The notes below the pieces were generated by a model. The model saw nothing but the letters and a program-made list of their open reading frames with translations. It made no database searches and was not told where the DNA came from. The position numbers and the translations under genes are program-made. 64,000 nucleotides of DNA from Thalassobaculum_A sp040219615 (GTDB lineage Bacteria; Pseudomonadota; Alphaproteobacteria; Thalassobaculales; Thalassobaculaceae), in the NCBI RefSeq assembly GCF_040219615.1, contig NZ_JAVJSE010000011.1:6486-70485 (forward strand), in the 5' to 3' direction. Numbering within the stretch: position 1 is the first letter of the stretch; the number at the start of each line of letters is the position of its first letter. This document shows positions 52,548 through 60,515 of the stretch, in pieces.

Positions 52548-52906
52548 AAGCACTGTTCGACACGAACGTTCTCGTCGATTTCCTCAACGCCGTACCCGAA
52601 GCACGCGAGGAACTGGGCCGATATGACGAGAAGGCGATCAGTGTTATCATCTGGATCGAGGTAATGGTCGGCGCCGATCCTGACGTGGAGGAAGCGACGC
52701 GGCGGTTCCTCGGAACGTTCACGGTTGTGCCGCTCGCGGGCGATGTCGCCGAGCGCGCCATTGCCCTGCGCCGGAAACATCGGATCAAACTGCCGGATGC
52801 CGTGATCTGGGCGTCGGCGGACGCTCGCTCCATGCTCCTGGTCACCCGGAACACCAAGGACTTCCCGGCCCAGACACCTGGGGTCCGCATCCCGTACACT
52901 CTCTAG
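52541..52906 (+). CDS. PIN domain toxin (VapC-like)
   Basis: A 121-residue RNase toxin of the PIN fold. Expected metal-binding acids are D7 (ALFDTNVLVDFL), E40 (IWIEVMVGA) and D86 (IKLPDAVIWASA), with a C-terminal acid in TRNTKDF. It overlaps the antitoxin gene by 7 bases. Probable targets are tRNA or rRNA by family; unproven here. Confidence 0.92.
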   Translation: MVKALFDTNVLVDFLNAVPEAREELGRYDEKAISVIIWIEVMVGADPDVEEATRRFLGTFTVVPLAGDVAERAIALRRKHRIKLPDAVIWASADARSMLLVTRNTKDFPAQTPGVRIPYTL

Positions 52907-52947
52907 CCGCCCTCCCGCCGCGTCCTCCTTCCGATCGAGGAAACCCC

Positions 52948-54174
52948 ATGCCCTTCGACTATACGCCGTTCCTGCGCGCCGACCTGCCGGCCCCTGCCGC
53001 CCGCTTCGGCGGCTTCCCGAAATACAACTTCGTCGGCGGCCACAATGACGCCGACGCGGTGCCGGTCGCCGACCTGGTCGCGGCCGCCGCGGCGGCGCTG
53101 GCGCGCGAGGGCCGGACACTGGCGACCTACGGGCTGAACAGCGGGCCGCAGGGCTATCTGGCACTGCGCGAGGGCATCGTGCGCCACCTGGGATCCAAGG
53201 CCGGAATGGCCTGCACGGCCGACGACGTCCTGGTCACCTCGGGCTCGCTGCAGGCCCTCGACCTGATCAACGCGGTGTTCATCCAGCCGGGCGACACCGC
53301 GATCATCGAGGAGGGCTGCTACGGCGGCGCCATGACCCGCCTGAAGAAGCTCGGCGCCAGCTACGTCGGCGCGCCGCTCGACGGCGACGGCATCCGCATG
53401 GACACGCTGTCGAACATCCTGGACGACCTGAAGGCCAGGGGCACGACCCCGAAATTCGTCTACACCATCCCGACCGTGCAGAACCCGACCGGCTCGGTCA
53501 TGCCGGTGGAGCGCCGGGTCGAGCTGCTGCGGCTCGCCGCCGCCCACGGCATCCCGATCGTCGAGGACGACTGCTACGCCGACCTGATCTGGGAGGGCGA
53601 GCGGCCGCCCGCAATCAAGGGGCTGCCGGGCGGCGACCGGGTCGTCTATTGCGGCTCGTTCTCCAAGTCGATCGCGCCGGCGCTGCGGGTCGGCTACATC
53701 GTCGCCGAGTGGCCGGTGCTGAGCCGCATGCTGCCGCTGAAGACCGACGGCGGCACCGGCGCGCTCGAGCAGATGGTGCTGGCGGAGTATCTCGCCGGGA
53801 CCTTCGACAGCCATGTCGCCGAGCTGCGCGGCACCCTGAAGACGAAGTGCGCGGCGATGATGGAGGCGGTGAACCGGGAGTTCGGATCGGCCGCCGAGTT
53901 CAGCGCGCCCAAGGGCGGCATCTTCCTGTGGGTCACCCTGCCGGACGCGGTCGATACCGCCCGGCTGTTCAAGGCGGCGGGGGCGGAGGGCGTGGCGATC
54001 AACCCGGGCGGCGAGTGGTCGGCCGACGCGGCGGCCGGCGCCCACAAGCTGCGGCTGTGCTTCGCGCACCCGACGGTCGAGGCGATCCACGAGGGCGTGG
54101 CCAGGCTGGCCGAGATCTGCCATCGCGAGTTCGGCGTGCCGGTGCGCAGCGGCAATGTCGGGCGCAGCGGCTGA
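52948..54174 (+). CDS. PLP-dependent class I/II aminotransferase (MocR-type without DNA-binding domain)
   Basis: A 408-residue fold-type I aminotransferase. The PLP lysine is in YCGSFSKSIAPALRVGYIV; other motifs include LVTSGSLQALDLINAV, TVQNPTGSVMPVERR and DDCYADLIWEGER. There is no N-terminal helix-turn-helix, so it is an enzyme, like 2-aminoadipate or kynurenine aminotransferases. Substrate unknown. Its stop codon is directly followed by a palindromic element. Confidence 0.93.
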   Translation: MPFDYTPFLRADLPAPAARFGGFPKYNFVGGHNDADAVPVADLVAAAAAALAREGRTLATYGLNSGPQGYLALREGIVRHLGSKAGMACTADDVLVTSGSLQALDLINAVFIQPGDTAIIEEGCYGGAMTRLKKLGASYVGAPLDGDGIRMDTLSNILDDLKARGTTPKFVYTIPTVQNPTGSVMPVERRVELLRLAAAHGIPIVEDDCYADLIWEGERPPAIKGLPGGDRVVYCGSFSKSIAPALRVGYIVAEWPVLSRMLPLKTDGGTGALEQMVLAEYLAGTFDSHVAELRGTLKTKCAAMMEAVNREFGSAAEFSAPKGGIFLWVTLPDAVDTARLFKAAGAEGVAINPGGEWSADAAAGAHKLRLCFAHPTVEAIHEGVARLAEICHREFGVPVRSGNVGRSG

Positions 54175-54175
54175 C

Positions 54176-54263
54176 CCTTCGAGGCCCCGCTTCGCGGGAC
54201 GCCTCAGGGCGACGGGCGCTCCTCTGTCGCCCTGAGGTGCGCGCCGAAGGCGGGCCGCGAAGG
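54176..54263. repeat. Intergenic palindromic element, family A (second copy)
   Basis: Outer arms CCTTCG (54176-54181) and CGAAGG (54258-54263), an inner arm pair CCTCAGGGCGAC/GTCGCCCTGAGG, and hairpins CCCCGC-TTC-GCGGG. The same architecture as 45386-45497, again placed between two gene ends. Confidence 0.8.
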
Positions 54264-54279
54264 GCCGGCCGGGAACTTC

Positions 54280-54930
54280 TCAGGCGGCCATCACATAGGG
54301 CTCCAGCGGCATCGTCGCTTCGCCGCGAACGATCGGCAGGCAGTCCGGCGGGAAGTCCTGGCGAAACCGGCCGCCGGCGGCACGCACGGCGGCGATGAAG
54401 CGCGGCAGGTGCGCCATCGCCCCGGTCGGCAGGTCGTGGATCACCAGCAGGGTCCAGGGCTGGGCTGCGCACTGGGCCAGCGCGGTCTCGACCCAGGCGT
54501 CGGGCTCGGCCCAGTCGCGCGGGATGGCGTTCCACAGCACGCAGGTGTAGCCGCCGGCCTGCAGATGGTCGCGGACCGCCGGGCTCAGCAGGTGCGGGCC
54601 GATCCGGCCGCCGCCGCCGAACGGCCGGAACAGCCGGTCGGGACGCGCGAGATCGCCGATCAGCGCCTCGGTCCGGGCGATCTCGGCGTCGGCGACGCCG
54701 GGGTCGGCGCTGAGCCCGAGCGGGGTGGAGTGGCTGAAGGTGTGGTTGGCGATCCAGTGGCCCTCGGCATGGGCGCGCTCGGCCAGCGCCCGGCGGCCCG
54801 GCATCGCCAGCTTGTGGCCCAACACGAAGAAGCTGGCCTTGATTCCCTCCGCCGCCAGCACGTCGAGCACGCCCGGCGTCACCTCGGGCTCGGGCCCGTT
54901 GTCGAAGCTCAGGGTGACGTCGAAGGTCAT
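54280..54930 (-). CDS. Polysaccharide deacetylase-like (NodB family) protein
   Basis: A 216-residue NodB-like carbohydrate esterase fold. Motif 1 reads LSFDNGPEPEV rather than FDDGP, so the second aspartate, a metal ligand, is asparagine (N11); motif 2 NHTFSHS keeps the two histidines. PFGGGGR resembles the third motif. There is no signal peptide, and activity is doubtful. It lies 4 bases from the DCC protein gene in the same direction. Confidence 0.8.
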   Translation of the reverse strand: MTFDVTLSFDNGPEPEVTPGVLDVLAAEGIKASFFVLGHKLAMPGRRALAERAHAEGHWIANHTFSHSTPLGLSADPGVADAEIARTEALIGDLARPDRLFRPFGGGGRIGPHLLSPAVRDHLQAGGYTCVLWNAIPRDWAEPDAWVETALAQCAAQPWTLLVIHDLPTGAMAHLPRFIAAVRAAGGRFRQDFPPDCLPIVRGEATMPLEPYVMAA

Positions 54931-54934
54931 CGGG

Positions 54935-55303
54935 CTACCATCGTCGATTCCAGCGGTTCCAGCGATACAGGACCGCCGCGAAGCCATTGTAGGCCCATCG
55001 CAACAGCGTGCGCAGCACCGGCAGCCGACTGATCCTGGCCAGCGCGCCCTGCTCCGGCGTCAGGCCCCACAGCGTCTCGAACGCCTCGGCGCCGACGCGC
55101 TTCCCGCCGCGCTCGTCGACCACGTGCAGGCGCTCGCGCACGAACTCCAGCTCGACCCCGATCTCGGCGGCGCGGGCGTTGTCGGCATGCACGTCGATCC
55201 ACTCGACCTCCGCCGCGCAGTCCCGCATCCGCCCCTTCTGGTCGGCAATCCCGGCGGCGCATACCGGGCAGGCGCTGTTGTAGTAGACCCGGGTCTTCGC
55301 CAT
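54935..55303 (-). CDS. DCC family thiol-disulfide oxidoreductase-like protein
   Basis: A 122-residue thioredoxin-like protein of the DUF393 group. The CxxC motif is C12-C15 in VYYNSACPVCAAGI, near the N-terminus. The central WIDVHADNARAAEIGVELEFVRERLHV and C-terminal ALARISRLPVLRTLLRWAYNG match the family. The ATG at 55303 is preceded by GAGGTGA. Role unknown. Confidence 0.9.
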   Translation of the reverse strand: MAKTRVYYNSACPVCAAGIADQKGRMRDCAAEVEWIDVHADNARAAEIGVELEFVRERLHVVDERGGKRVGAEAFETLWGLTPEQGALARISRLPVLRTLLRWAYNGFAAVLYRWNRWNRRW

Positions 55304-55378
55304 CTGCGTCACCTCGCGGCTGTGAATATGTGACGGAGCAGGCATGCGGCGAGCCCCCTGTGGCCCCATGCCGCGCCG

Positions 55379-55735
55379 CTATTGGGACGCCGATTGCGTT
55401 CGTGACGAGGTCGCCAGTCCCAGGAAGACCAGAATGGCGCGGTTGAGGCGCAGAACATCGTCGTCATGCAGGTGGCCGAGCCGGTGCCCGACCTTCGATC
55501 GCGGCACGGTAACGATCTTGTCGACCATCAGCCAACTGGCCAGCCGCAAGCCGTTCCGTTCGCTCGGTTCGACGGGAAGGCGGATCAGCGGCGCATCGGT
55601 TTCAGTGGTCGTGAGGATGCAGATGGTGACCGACGCCGTCGCATCGAAGCTGTCGTCCTGAATGACAACGGCCGGGCGAGGCTTTCCTGCGAAGCCCGCG
55701 CCGCCGCGCACCGTCCAGATCTCGCCTCGCCTCAT
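55379..55735 (-). CDS. MazF/PemK-type mRNA interferase toxin
   Basis: A 118-residue toxin. The typical start MRRGEIWTVRGGAGFAGKPRPAVVIQDD, the LTTTET segment, RNGLRLASWLMVDKIVTVPRSKVG and the terminal LNRAILVFLGL helix match the family. It overlaps the antitoxin gene by four bases (55732-55735). Cleavage site unknown. Confidence 0.92.
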   Translation of the reverse strand: MRRGEIWTVRGGAGFAGKPRPAVVIQDDSFDATASVTICILTTTETDAPLIRLPVEPSERNGLRLASWLMVDKIVTVPRSKVGHRLGHLHDDDVLRLNRAILVFLGLATSSRTQSASQ

Positions 55736-55962
55736 TCACGGCCCTCGTCCCAATCGGCGACGGAGTCGACGAAGGCCTGGTCGTCGGTGTCCTGGTCCGC
55801 TGCCGCGACCGCCAGCGACTGGCGATGTGCTTCGGCCCTGAAGGCGGGGGAACGTACGTCCGGAACCCAGATCTGGACAGGGCGGAGCCCCTGCCGCCGC
55901 AGGCGGGCTCGATACGCCTGCACCTTCGCACGGGACGACTTCGAGCTCGATTCGGAAGGCAT
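55732..55962 (-). CDS. DUF3018-type antitoxin (MazE-like)
   Basis: A 76-residue antitoxin paired with the MazF gene. An arginine-rich N-terminus (SSKSSRAKVQAYRARLRRQGLRPVQIWVPD) forms the likely DNA-binding part; the tail SVADWDEGRE is acidic and toxin-binding. The start at 55962 follows GGAGGT with 4-base spacing, while the upstream ATG at 55974 includes that site inside the frame. Confidence 0.85.
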   Translation of the reverse strand: MPSESSSKSSRAKVQAYRARLRRQGLRPVQIWVPDVRSPAFRAEAHRQSLAVAAADQDTDDQAFVDSVADWDEGRE

Positions 55963-55982
55963 GGCGACCTCCATTCAGGATC

Positions 55983-55996
55983 GGTTACATGTTACC
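55983..55996. promoter_or_regulatory. Imperfect palindrome upstream of the MazEF module
   Basis: GGTTACATGTTACC reads nearly the same on both strands (12 of 14 positions). It lies 21 bases before the antitoxin start, in a place fit for autoregulation. Confidence 0.5.
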
Positions 55997-56037
55997 AACC
56001 CGGATATGGAAAGCCCAGGCGACGATTCGAGACGCCC

Positions 56038-57378
56038 TCACTTCCCCCGGAGCGTCGACCAGAACCGCACCGGCTCGCCGACCGGGGTGCCCAGCACCTC
56101 GTCGTCCTTCATCGCCAGATGGCCGCGCACCACGGTGGCGATCGGCCAGCCGGTGACCTTCATGCCGGCGAACGGGGTCCAGCCGCATTTGCTGGCGATC
56201 CAGGCGTCGGTGATCTCGCGCTCGGCCTTCAGGTCGACGATCGCGAAGTCGGCGTCCCAGCCCATGGCGATCCGGCCCTTGCCGGCGATGCCGTAAATCC
56301 GGTGCGGCCCGTCCGAGGTCAGGTCGACCAGTCGCTGCAGGGTCAGCCGGCCCTTGGCCATGTGGTCGAGCAGCAGCGGCAGCAGGGTCTGCACGCCGGG
56401 CATGCCGGACGGGCTGGACGGGTACGGCCGCTGCTTCTCCTCCAGGGTATGCGGGGCGTGGTCGGAGCCGATCACGTCGATGGTGCCGTCGGCGATCGCC
56501 CGCCACAGCGCCGCCCGGTGGCGCTCGTCGCGCACCGGCGGGTTCATCTGCGCCTTCGAGCCGAGACGGTCGTAGCACTCGGGTGCTGCCATGGTGAGGT
56601 GGTTCAGCGTGGTCTCGACGGTCGCCACGTCCTTGTGCAGCGCCAGGAACTCCAGCTCCTCGGCCGAGGTGACGTGCAGCACATGGACCGGCCGGCCGTA
56701 GTCGGTGCCGAGCTTGACGATGCGCCTGGTCGCCCGGAGTGCCGCCTCCTCGTCCCGCCAGATCGGGTGGGCGCGTGGATGCGCCGCCTCCTTGGCGATG
56801 TGCTGGCGCTCCTTCAGCCGGTCCTCGTCCTCGGCATGCACCGCAACCCGGCGACGGCCGTTGGCCAGGATCCGGGCCAGCAGCTCGTCCTTGTCGGCCA
56901 GCAGCGAGCCGGTCGACGAGCCCATGAATACCTTGACCCCGGCGCAGCCGCGGATGCGCTCCAGCTCGGCAAGGTCGGCGACGTTCTCCTCGGAGCCGCC
57001 GACGAAGTAGGCGTGGTCGCACCACGCCCGGCCCTGGGAGCGGGCCAGCTTGTCGGCCAGTTCGGCCCGGCCGAGGGTCAGCGGCGAGGTGTTCGGCATC
57101 TCGAAGAACGCGGTCACCCCGCCCTTCACGGCGGCCTTGCTGCCGTGGGCGATGTCCTCCTTGTGCTCCAGGCCGGGCTCGCGGAAATGCACCTGGGTGT
57201 CGATCACGCCGGGCAGCACGTGGAGCCCCTTGGCGTCGAGCACCGAGGCCGCGGCCGCACCCCCGAGGTCGCCCAGTGCGGCGACCTTGCCGCCGCGCAC
57301 GCCGACATCGGTCGCCGTCGGCCCGGACGGCGTCATCACCGTGCCACCGCGCACCACCAGATCGAACGTCTCCGCCAT
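56038..57378 (-). CDS. Dihydroorotase-like cyclic amidohydrolase
   Basis: A 446-residue amidohydrolase of the dihydroorotase/allantoinase type. The first metal motif reads DTQVHFREPG, where the usual first histidine of HxH is glutamine. Other metal residues appear normal: the lysine in GVKVFMGSSTG, the histidines in AVHAEDEDR and VHVLHVTSAEE, and the aspartate in VIGSDHAPHT. It may still act on dihydroorotate, or on a related ring. It is not next to other pyr genes. The ATG at 57378 follows AAGGGG; the frame upstream is antisense to yjgN. Confidence 0.85.
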   Translation of the reverse strand: MAETFDLVVRGGTVMTPSGPTATDVGVRGGKVAALGDLGGAAAASVLDAKGLHVLPGVIDTQVHFREPGLEHKEDIAHGSKAAVKGGVTAFFEMPNTSPLTLGRAELADKLARSQGRAWCDHAYFVGGSEENVADLAELERIRGCAGVKVFMGSSTGSLLADKDELLARILANGRRRVAVHAEDEDRLKERQHIAKEAAHPRAHPIWRDEEAALRATRRIVKLGTDYGRPVHVLHVTSAEELEFLALHKDVATVETTLNHLTMAAPECYDRLGSKAQMNPPVRDERHRAALWRAIADGTIDVIGSDHAPHTLEEKQRPYPSSPSGMPGVQTLLPLLLDHMAKGRLTLQRLVDLTSDGPHRIYGIAGKGRIAMGWDADFAIVDLKAEREITDAWIASKCGWTPFAGMKVTGWPIATVVRGHLAMKDDEVLGTPVGEPVRFWSTLRGK

Positions 57379-57528
57379 CGTCCCCTTCTCCCATCGCCGG
57401 CTGTCCGCCGCAGCATAGTCGTGTCCGCCGAACCGGCAACGGGTAGCGGCAACGGATATCGGAATGGTTGTCGGTCCGCCCCCGCCATGTAGACTCTTCG
57501 AGGATCGACGGCGGGACGGGCGGAGAGC

Positions 57529-58767
57529 ATGACCGAGCAACCGACGGGACCGGCCGGAGGCGGCCGGAGCGACAGCCTGCGTGCCTGGTCGGCCACCCGG
57601 ACGCCCGGCGCGAAGCCGCGCCTTGCCTATGACTCGCCGGGCTACCTGGCGCTGCTGAAGCTGCATGTCGTCAACACGCTGCTGACGGTCGTCACCCTGT
57701 CGGTGTGGCGGTTCTGGGCGGTGACCCGGGTGCGGCGGCTGCTGTGGGCGCACATTCGGTTCGACGACCAGCCGCTGGAGTACACCGGCAACGGCCTCGA
57801 GATCTTCGTCGGCTTCCTCAAGGTCGTCCTGTTCGTCCTGCTGCCGATCGGCCTGGCGATGGCCGGACTCCAGCTGGTGCTGGCGGACGCCGCCCCGTCC
57901 CTGCCGGGCACCCTGTCGATCATGTACTTCCTCGGCCTGCTCTGGCTGATTGCGCTCGGCAAGTATCTGAGCTTCCGCTACCGCGTTTCCCGGACCCGCT
58001 GGCGCGGTATCCGCGGCCGGCTGTCGGGCAGCGCCGGCGGCTACTTCTGGCTCGCCTTCTGGACCTTCGCGGTCACCGTCCTCACCGTCGGCCTGTTCAA
58101 GCCGTGGATGGATGCCGACCGGATCCACTACGCGCTCAACGGCGCCCGCGCCGGCAGCCTGCGGGCGACCACCGGGATCACCGGCGGCACCCTGTTCCCG
58201 CCCTTCCTGCTGGCGCTGCTTCTGGTCCCGATCGCGATCGGAATCCTGTTCGTCGGTTCAAGCGTCTCGCCGGCGGTATCGATTGTCGCGGGGCCGCTGA
58301 TCCCGATCGCCGCCATGGCGGGGTACTTCTGGTACCGCGCCGCGCTGTTCCGGCTGACCGCCGAGCGCACCCAGGTCGGCCCGCTGCTGTTCGACTTCAC
58401 GGCGTCGGGCTGGGCGCATGCGTGGCTGTGGATCGGCAACATGCTGCTGCTGTTCGGGCCGGCCGCGCTGGTCGGCATCGTGACGCTTCCCTTCCTGTTC
58501 GTGTCGATCGCCGCGATGGCCGCCGGCGGCGCTACGCCCGACGCCGCGCAGCTGCAGGCGGTGCTCGCGCTGTCCAACCTGCCGATCTACGGCACGCTGG
58601 GGCTCTGCTATCTTCTTCTCATGCCGGTGGTCTGGCAGCGCCGGATCCGGTTCGTCTGCCGCCACCTCGCCGTTCACGGCGCGGTCGATCCCGCGGTCGT
58701 CAGGCAGGCCGCCGAGGATCCGTCGGTCGCCGGCGAGGGCCTGGTCGGGGACTTCGATGCCTTCTGA
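57529..58767 (+). CDS. YjgN family (DUF898) membrane protein
   Basis: A 412-residue polytopic membrane protein with about eight hydrophobic helices (starting LKLHVVNTLLTVVTLSVWRFWAV). YjgN/DUF898 hallmarks are WRFWAVTRVRRLLWAHIRFDDQPLEYTGNG near the front and AVTVLTVGLFKPWMDADRIHYALN in the middle. Role unknown. It overlaps the M48 peptidase gene by 11 bases, so the pair is coupled. Confidence 0.9.
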   Translation: MTEQPTGPAGGGRSDSLRAWSATRTPGAKPRLAYDSPGYLALLKLHVVNTLLTVVTLSVWRFWAVTRVRRLLWAHIRFDDQPLEYTGNGLEIFVGFLKVVLFVLLPIGLAMAGLQLVLADAAPSLPGTLSIMYFLGLLWLIALGKYLSFRYRVSRTRWRGIRGRLSGSAGGYFWLAFWTFAVTVLTVGLFKPWMDADRIHYALNGARAGSLRATTGITGGTLFPPFLLALLLVPIAIGILFVGSSVSPAVSIVAGPLIPIAAMAGYFWYRAALFRLTAERTQVGPLLFDFTASGWAHAWLWIGNMLLLFGPAALVGIVTLPFLFVSIAAMAAGGATPDAAQLQAVLALSNLPIYGTLGLCYLLLMPVVWQRRIRFVCRHLAVHGAVDPAVVRQAAEDPSVAGEGLVGDFDAF

Positions 58768-59833
58768 CGATACCCGCACAAGCGGCCCGGCGGTCCTGTT
58801 CGACGGCGTCACGGCCCGCGACCACGCGGTCGTCGCCACGCTCTCGGCCGGACGGATGGTCCTGGTACCGGCGGACCCCGGGAACCCTCCGGACTGCCCG
58901 CTGACATGGCAGCTGGAGGACAGTCACGCAGTCGACGGCAAGACCGGCGACCGGCTGACGGTCGCAACCCGGTCCGCCCCGAACGCCCGGCTCGTCGTCC
59001 GGGATCCGGCCCTGCGGACCGCCCTCGCCCCGGCTCTGCACGACCGTCCCGGCCGGACCGACGAGCACCGCCGGGCGGTCCGCTGGGCCGCCGGCCTCGG
59101 CGTGGCGGTGCTGCTGATCGCCGCCACCGCCGGCCTCGCCAGCGGGTATGCCGCACGGTTCCTGCCGGCCGGCTGGGGCGGCGACCTGTCGGACCGGATG
59201 CTGCAGCAACTGTCGGCGGTGCAACCGCCCTGCTCGGGCCGCGAGGGCGTCCTCGCCCTGAACCGGCTGGCCGCCCTCATGGCCGACGCATTGCATGCGC
59301 CCGCCCCGAAGGTCGTGACGGTGCGCTGGGACCTGGTCAATGCCTTCGCCCTGCCGGGCGGGCGCGTGGTGCTGACCTCCGGCCTGATCGAGCACGCCGG
59401 CACGCCGCAGGCCGTCGCCGCCGTGCTGGCGCACGAGATCGGCCACGTCGCCCGCCGCGACCCGCTGGCCCGGATGCTGCGCGAGCATCTGGTCGACGTG
59501 GCGCTGTCGGCGGTCTTCGGTGTGTCCTTCGAGCTCGGCCCGAGCGGCGCCGCCGCCGGCATGCTGCTCGACAACAGCTACACACGCGACCAGGAAGCGG
59601 GCGCCGACGCGGCGGCGGTCCGGATCCTGAACGCCCTCGACATCGATCCGGGCCCGGGCGCGCGGTTCTTCGACCGGCTCGCCGCCGGCGAGAGCGGCCT
59701 CGGCGCCGTCACCTGGCTGCGCAGCCACCCGCTGTCGGCCGGGCGGGCCGAAGACCTGCGGCGCGCCGGCATCGGACGCGGGCCCGGTCTGTCCGCCGAG
59801 GACTGGAGGGCCGTGCAGGCGATCTGCCTGTAG
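58757..59833 (+). CDS. M48 family metallopeptidase, membrane-anchored
   Basis: A 358-residue zinc protease. The catalytic motif is HEIGH (residues 226-230) in AAVLAHEIGHVARRDPLARML; the downstream glutamate would lie in RDQEAGADAAAVRIL. An N-terminal non-catalytic domain (about 1-105) precedes a helix (113-135, AAGLGVAVLLIAATAGLASGY). The start overlaps the YjgN gene by 11 bases, suggesting the two work together; YjgN-M48 neighbours are recurrent, as far as I know. Confidence 0.9.
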   Translation: MPSDDTRTSGPAVLFDGVTARDHAVVATLSAGRMVLVPADPGNPPDCPLTWQLEDSHAVDGKTGDRLTVATRSAPNARLVVRDPALRTALAPALHDRPGRTDEHRRAVRWAAGLGVAVLLIAATAGLASGYAARFLPAGWGGDLSDRMLQQLSAVQPPCSGREGVLALNRLAALMADALHAPAPKVVTVRWDLVNAFALPGGRVVLTSGLIEHAGTPQAVAAVLAHEIGHVARRDPLARMLREHLVDVALSAVFGVSFELGPSGAAAGMLLDNSYTRDQEAGADAAAVRILNALDIDPGPGARFFDRLAAGESGLGAVTWLRSHPLSAGRAEDLRRAGIGRGPGLSAEDWRAVQAICL

Positions 59834-59839
59834 CCGGCG

Positions 59840-60403
59840 CTACAGCGGCTTGCCGCGGACCCGGTCGCGCAACGCCTCGATGTTCGCCAGGCCCGGCAGG
59901 TGCGGATGGATCTTCAGGGCCGCCTCGAAGGCGGCCAGGGCGTCGGCCGGCCGGTCCTGGGCCAACCGCACCAGGCCGAGGCCGGAGAGCGCCCCGAAAT
60001 GTCGCGGCTCCAGGACCAGCGTGCGCTGGATGTCCTCGGCGGAACCGGTCAGGTCGCCCAGCGCGTATCGGAGGGTGGCGCGCTTGTTCCAGCCCTCGGC
60101 GTAGTCCGGTGCCACGGTCACCACGGCATCGAACGCCCGCAGCGCGTCGTGGCCCTGCCCGAGCGACATCATCCGCAGGCCCCGCTGCATCGCGTCGGCG
60201 ACCCCGACGCCGGCAGGCGGCTCCAGCCAGATCGACCAGATCCTCGCCTCCACGGCCTGCGCCCGCTCCGCGCTGCCGGTCGTGCCGAGTTCTGCGAACA
60301 GCGCGTCCAGTCTCGGATCCGTCTGGTCCGCGCTCGCGGGTACCGCGATACCAAGACAGAACGCGGCAACCACAAGTAATTTCAGTTGATCGCGCAAGGT
60401 CAT
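59840..60403 (-). CDS. Secreted TPR protein
   Basis: 187 residues: a signal peptide (LKLLVVAAFCLGIAVPASA), then about four TPR-like helix pairs (about 60-180, DALRAFDAVVTVAPDYAEGWNKRATLRYALGD and PADALAAFEAALKIHPH). The start at 60403 follows GGAGGACGGCC. It converges on the M48 gene and is divergent from the binding protein gene. Role unknown, probably periplasmic. Confidence 0.85.
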   Translation of the reverse strand: MTLRDQLKLLVVAAFCLGIAVPASADQTDPRLDALFAELGTTGSAERAQAVEARIWSIWLEPPAGVGVADAMQRGLRMMSLGQGHDALRAFDAVVTVAPDYAEGWNKRATLRYALGDLTGSAEDIQRTLVLEPRHFGALSGLGLVRLAQDRPADALAAFEAALKIHPHLPGLANIEALRDRVRGKPL

Positions 60404-60515
60404 GGCCGTCCTCCGATAAAATCCCAAAAACTCGCGGCGAAGTTCTCCGGCAACCTAACGTTAACCTTTGTCCCGCACCGTGGTGAGACCCTATTCGGGA
60501 TTGGGAGGACAACAA

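Noticed and set aside
45386..54263. CRISPR-like array from repeated palindromes
   Set aside because: Only two distant copies, no regular spacers and no cas genes.
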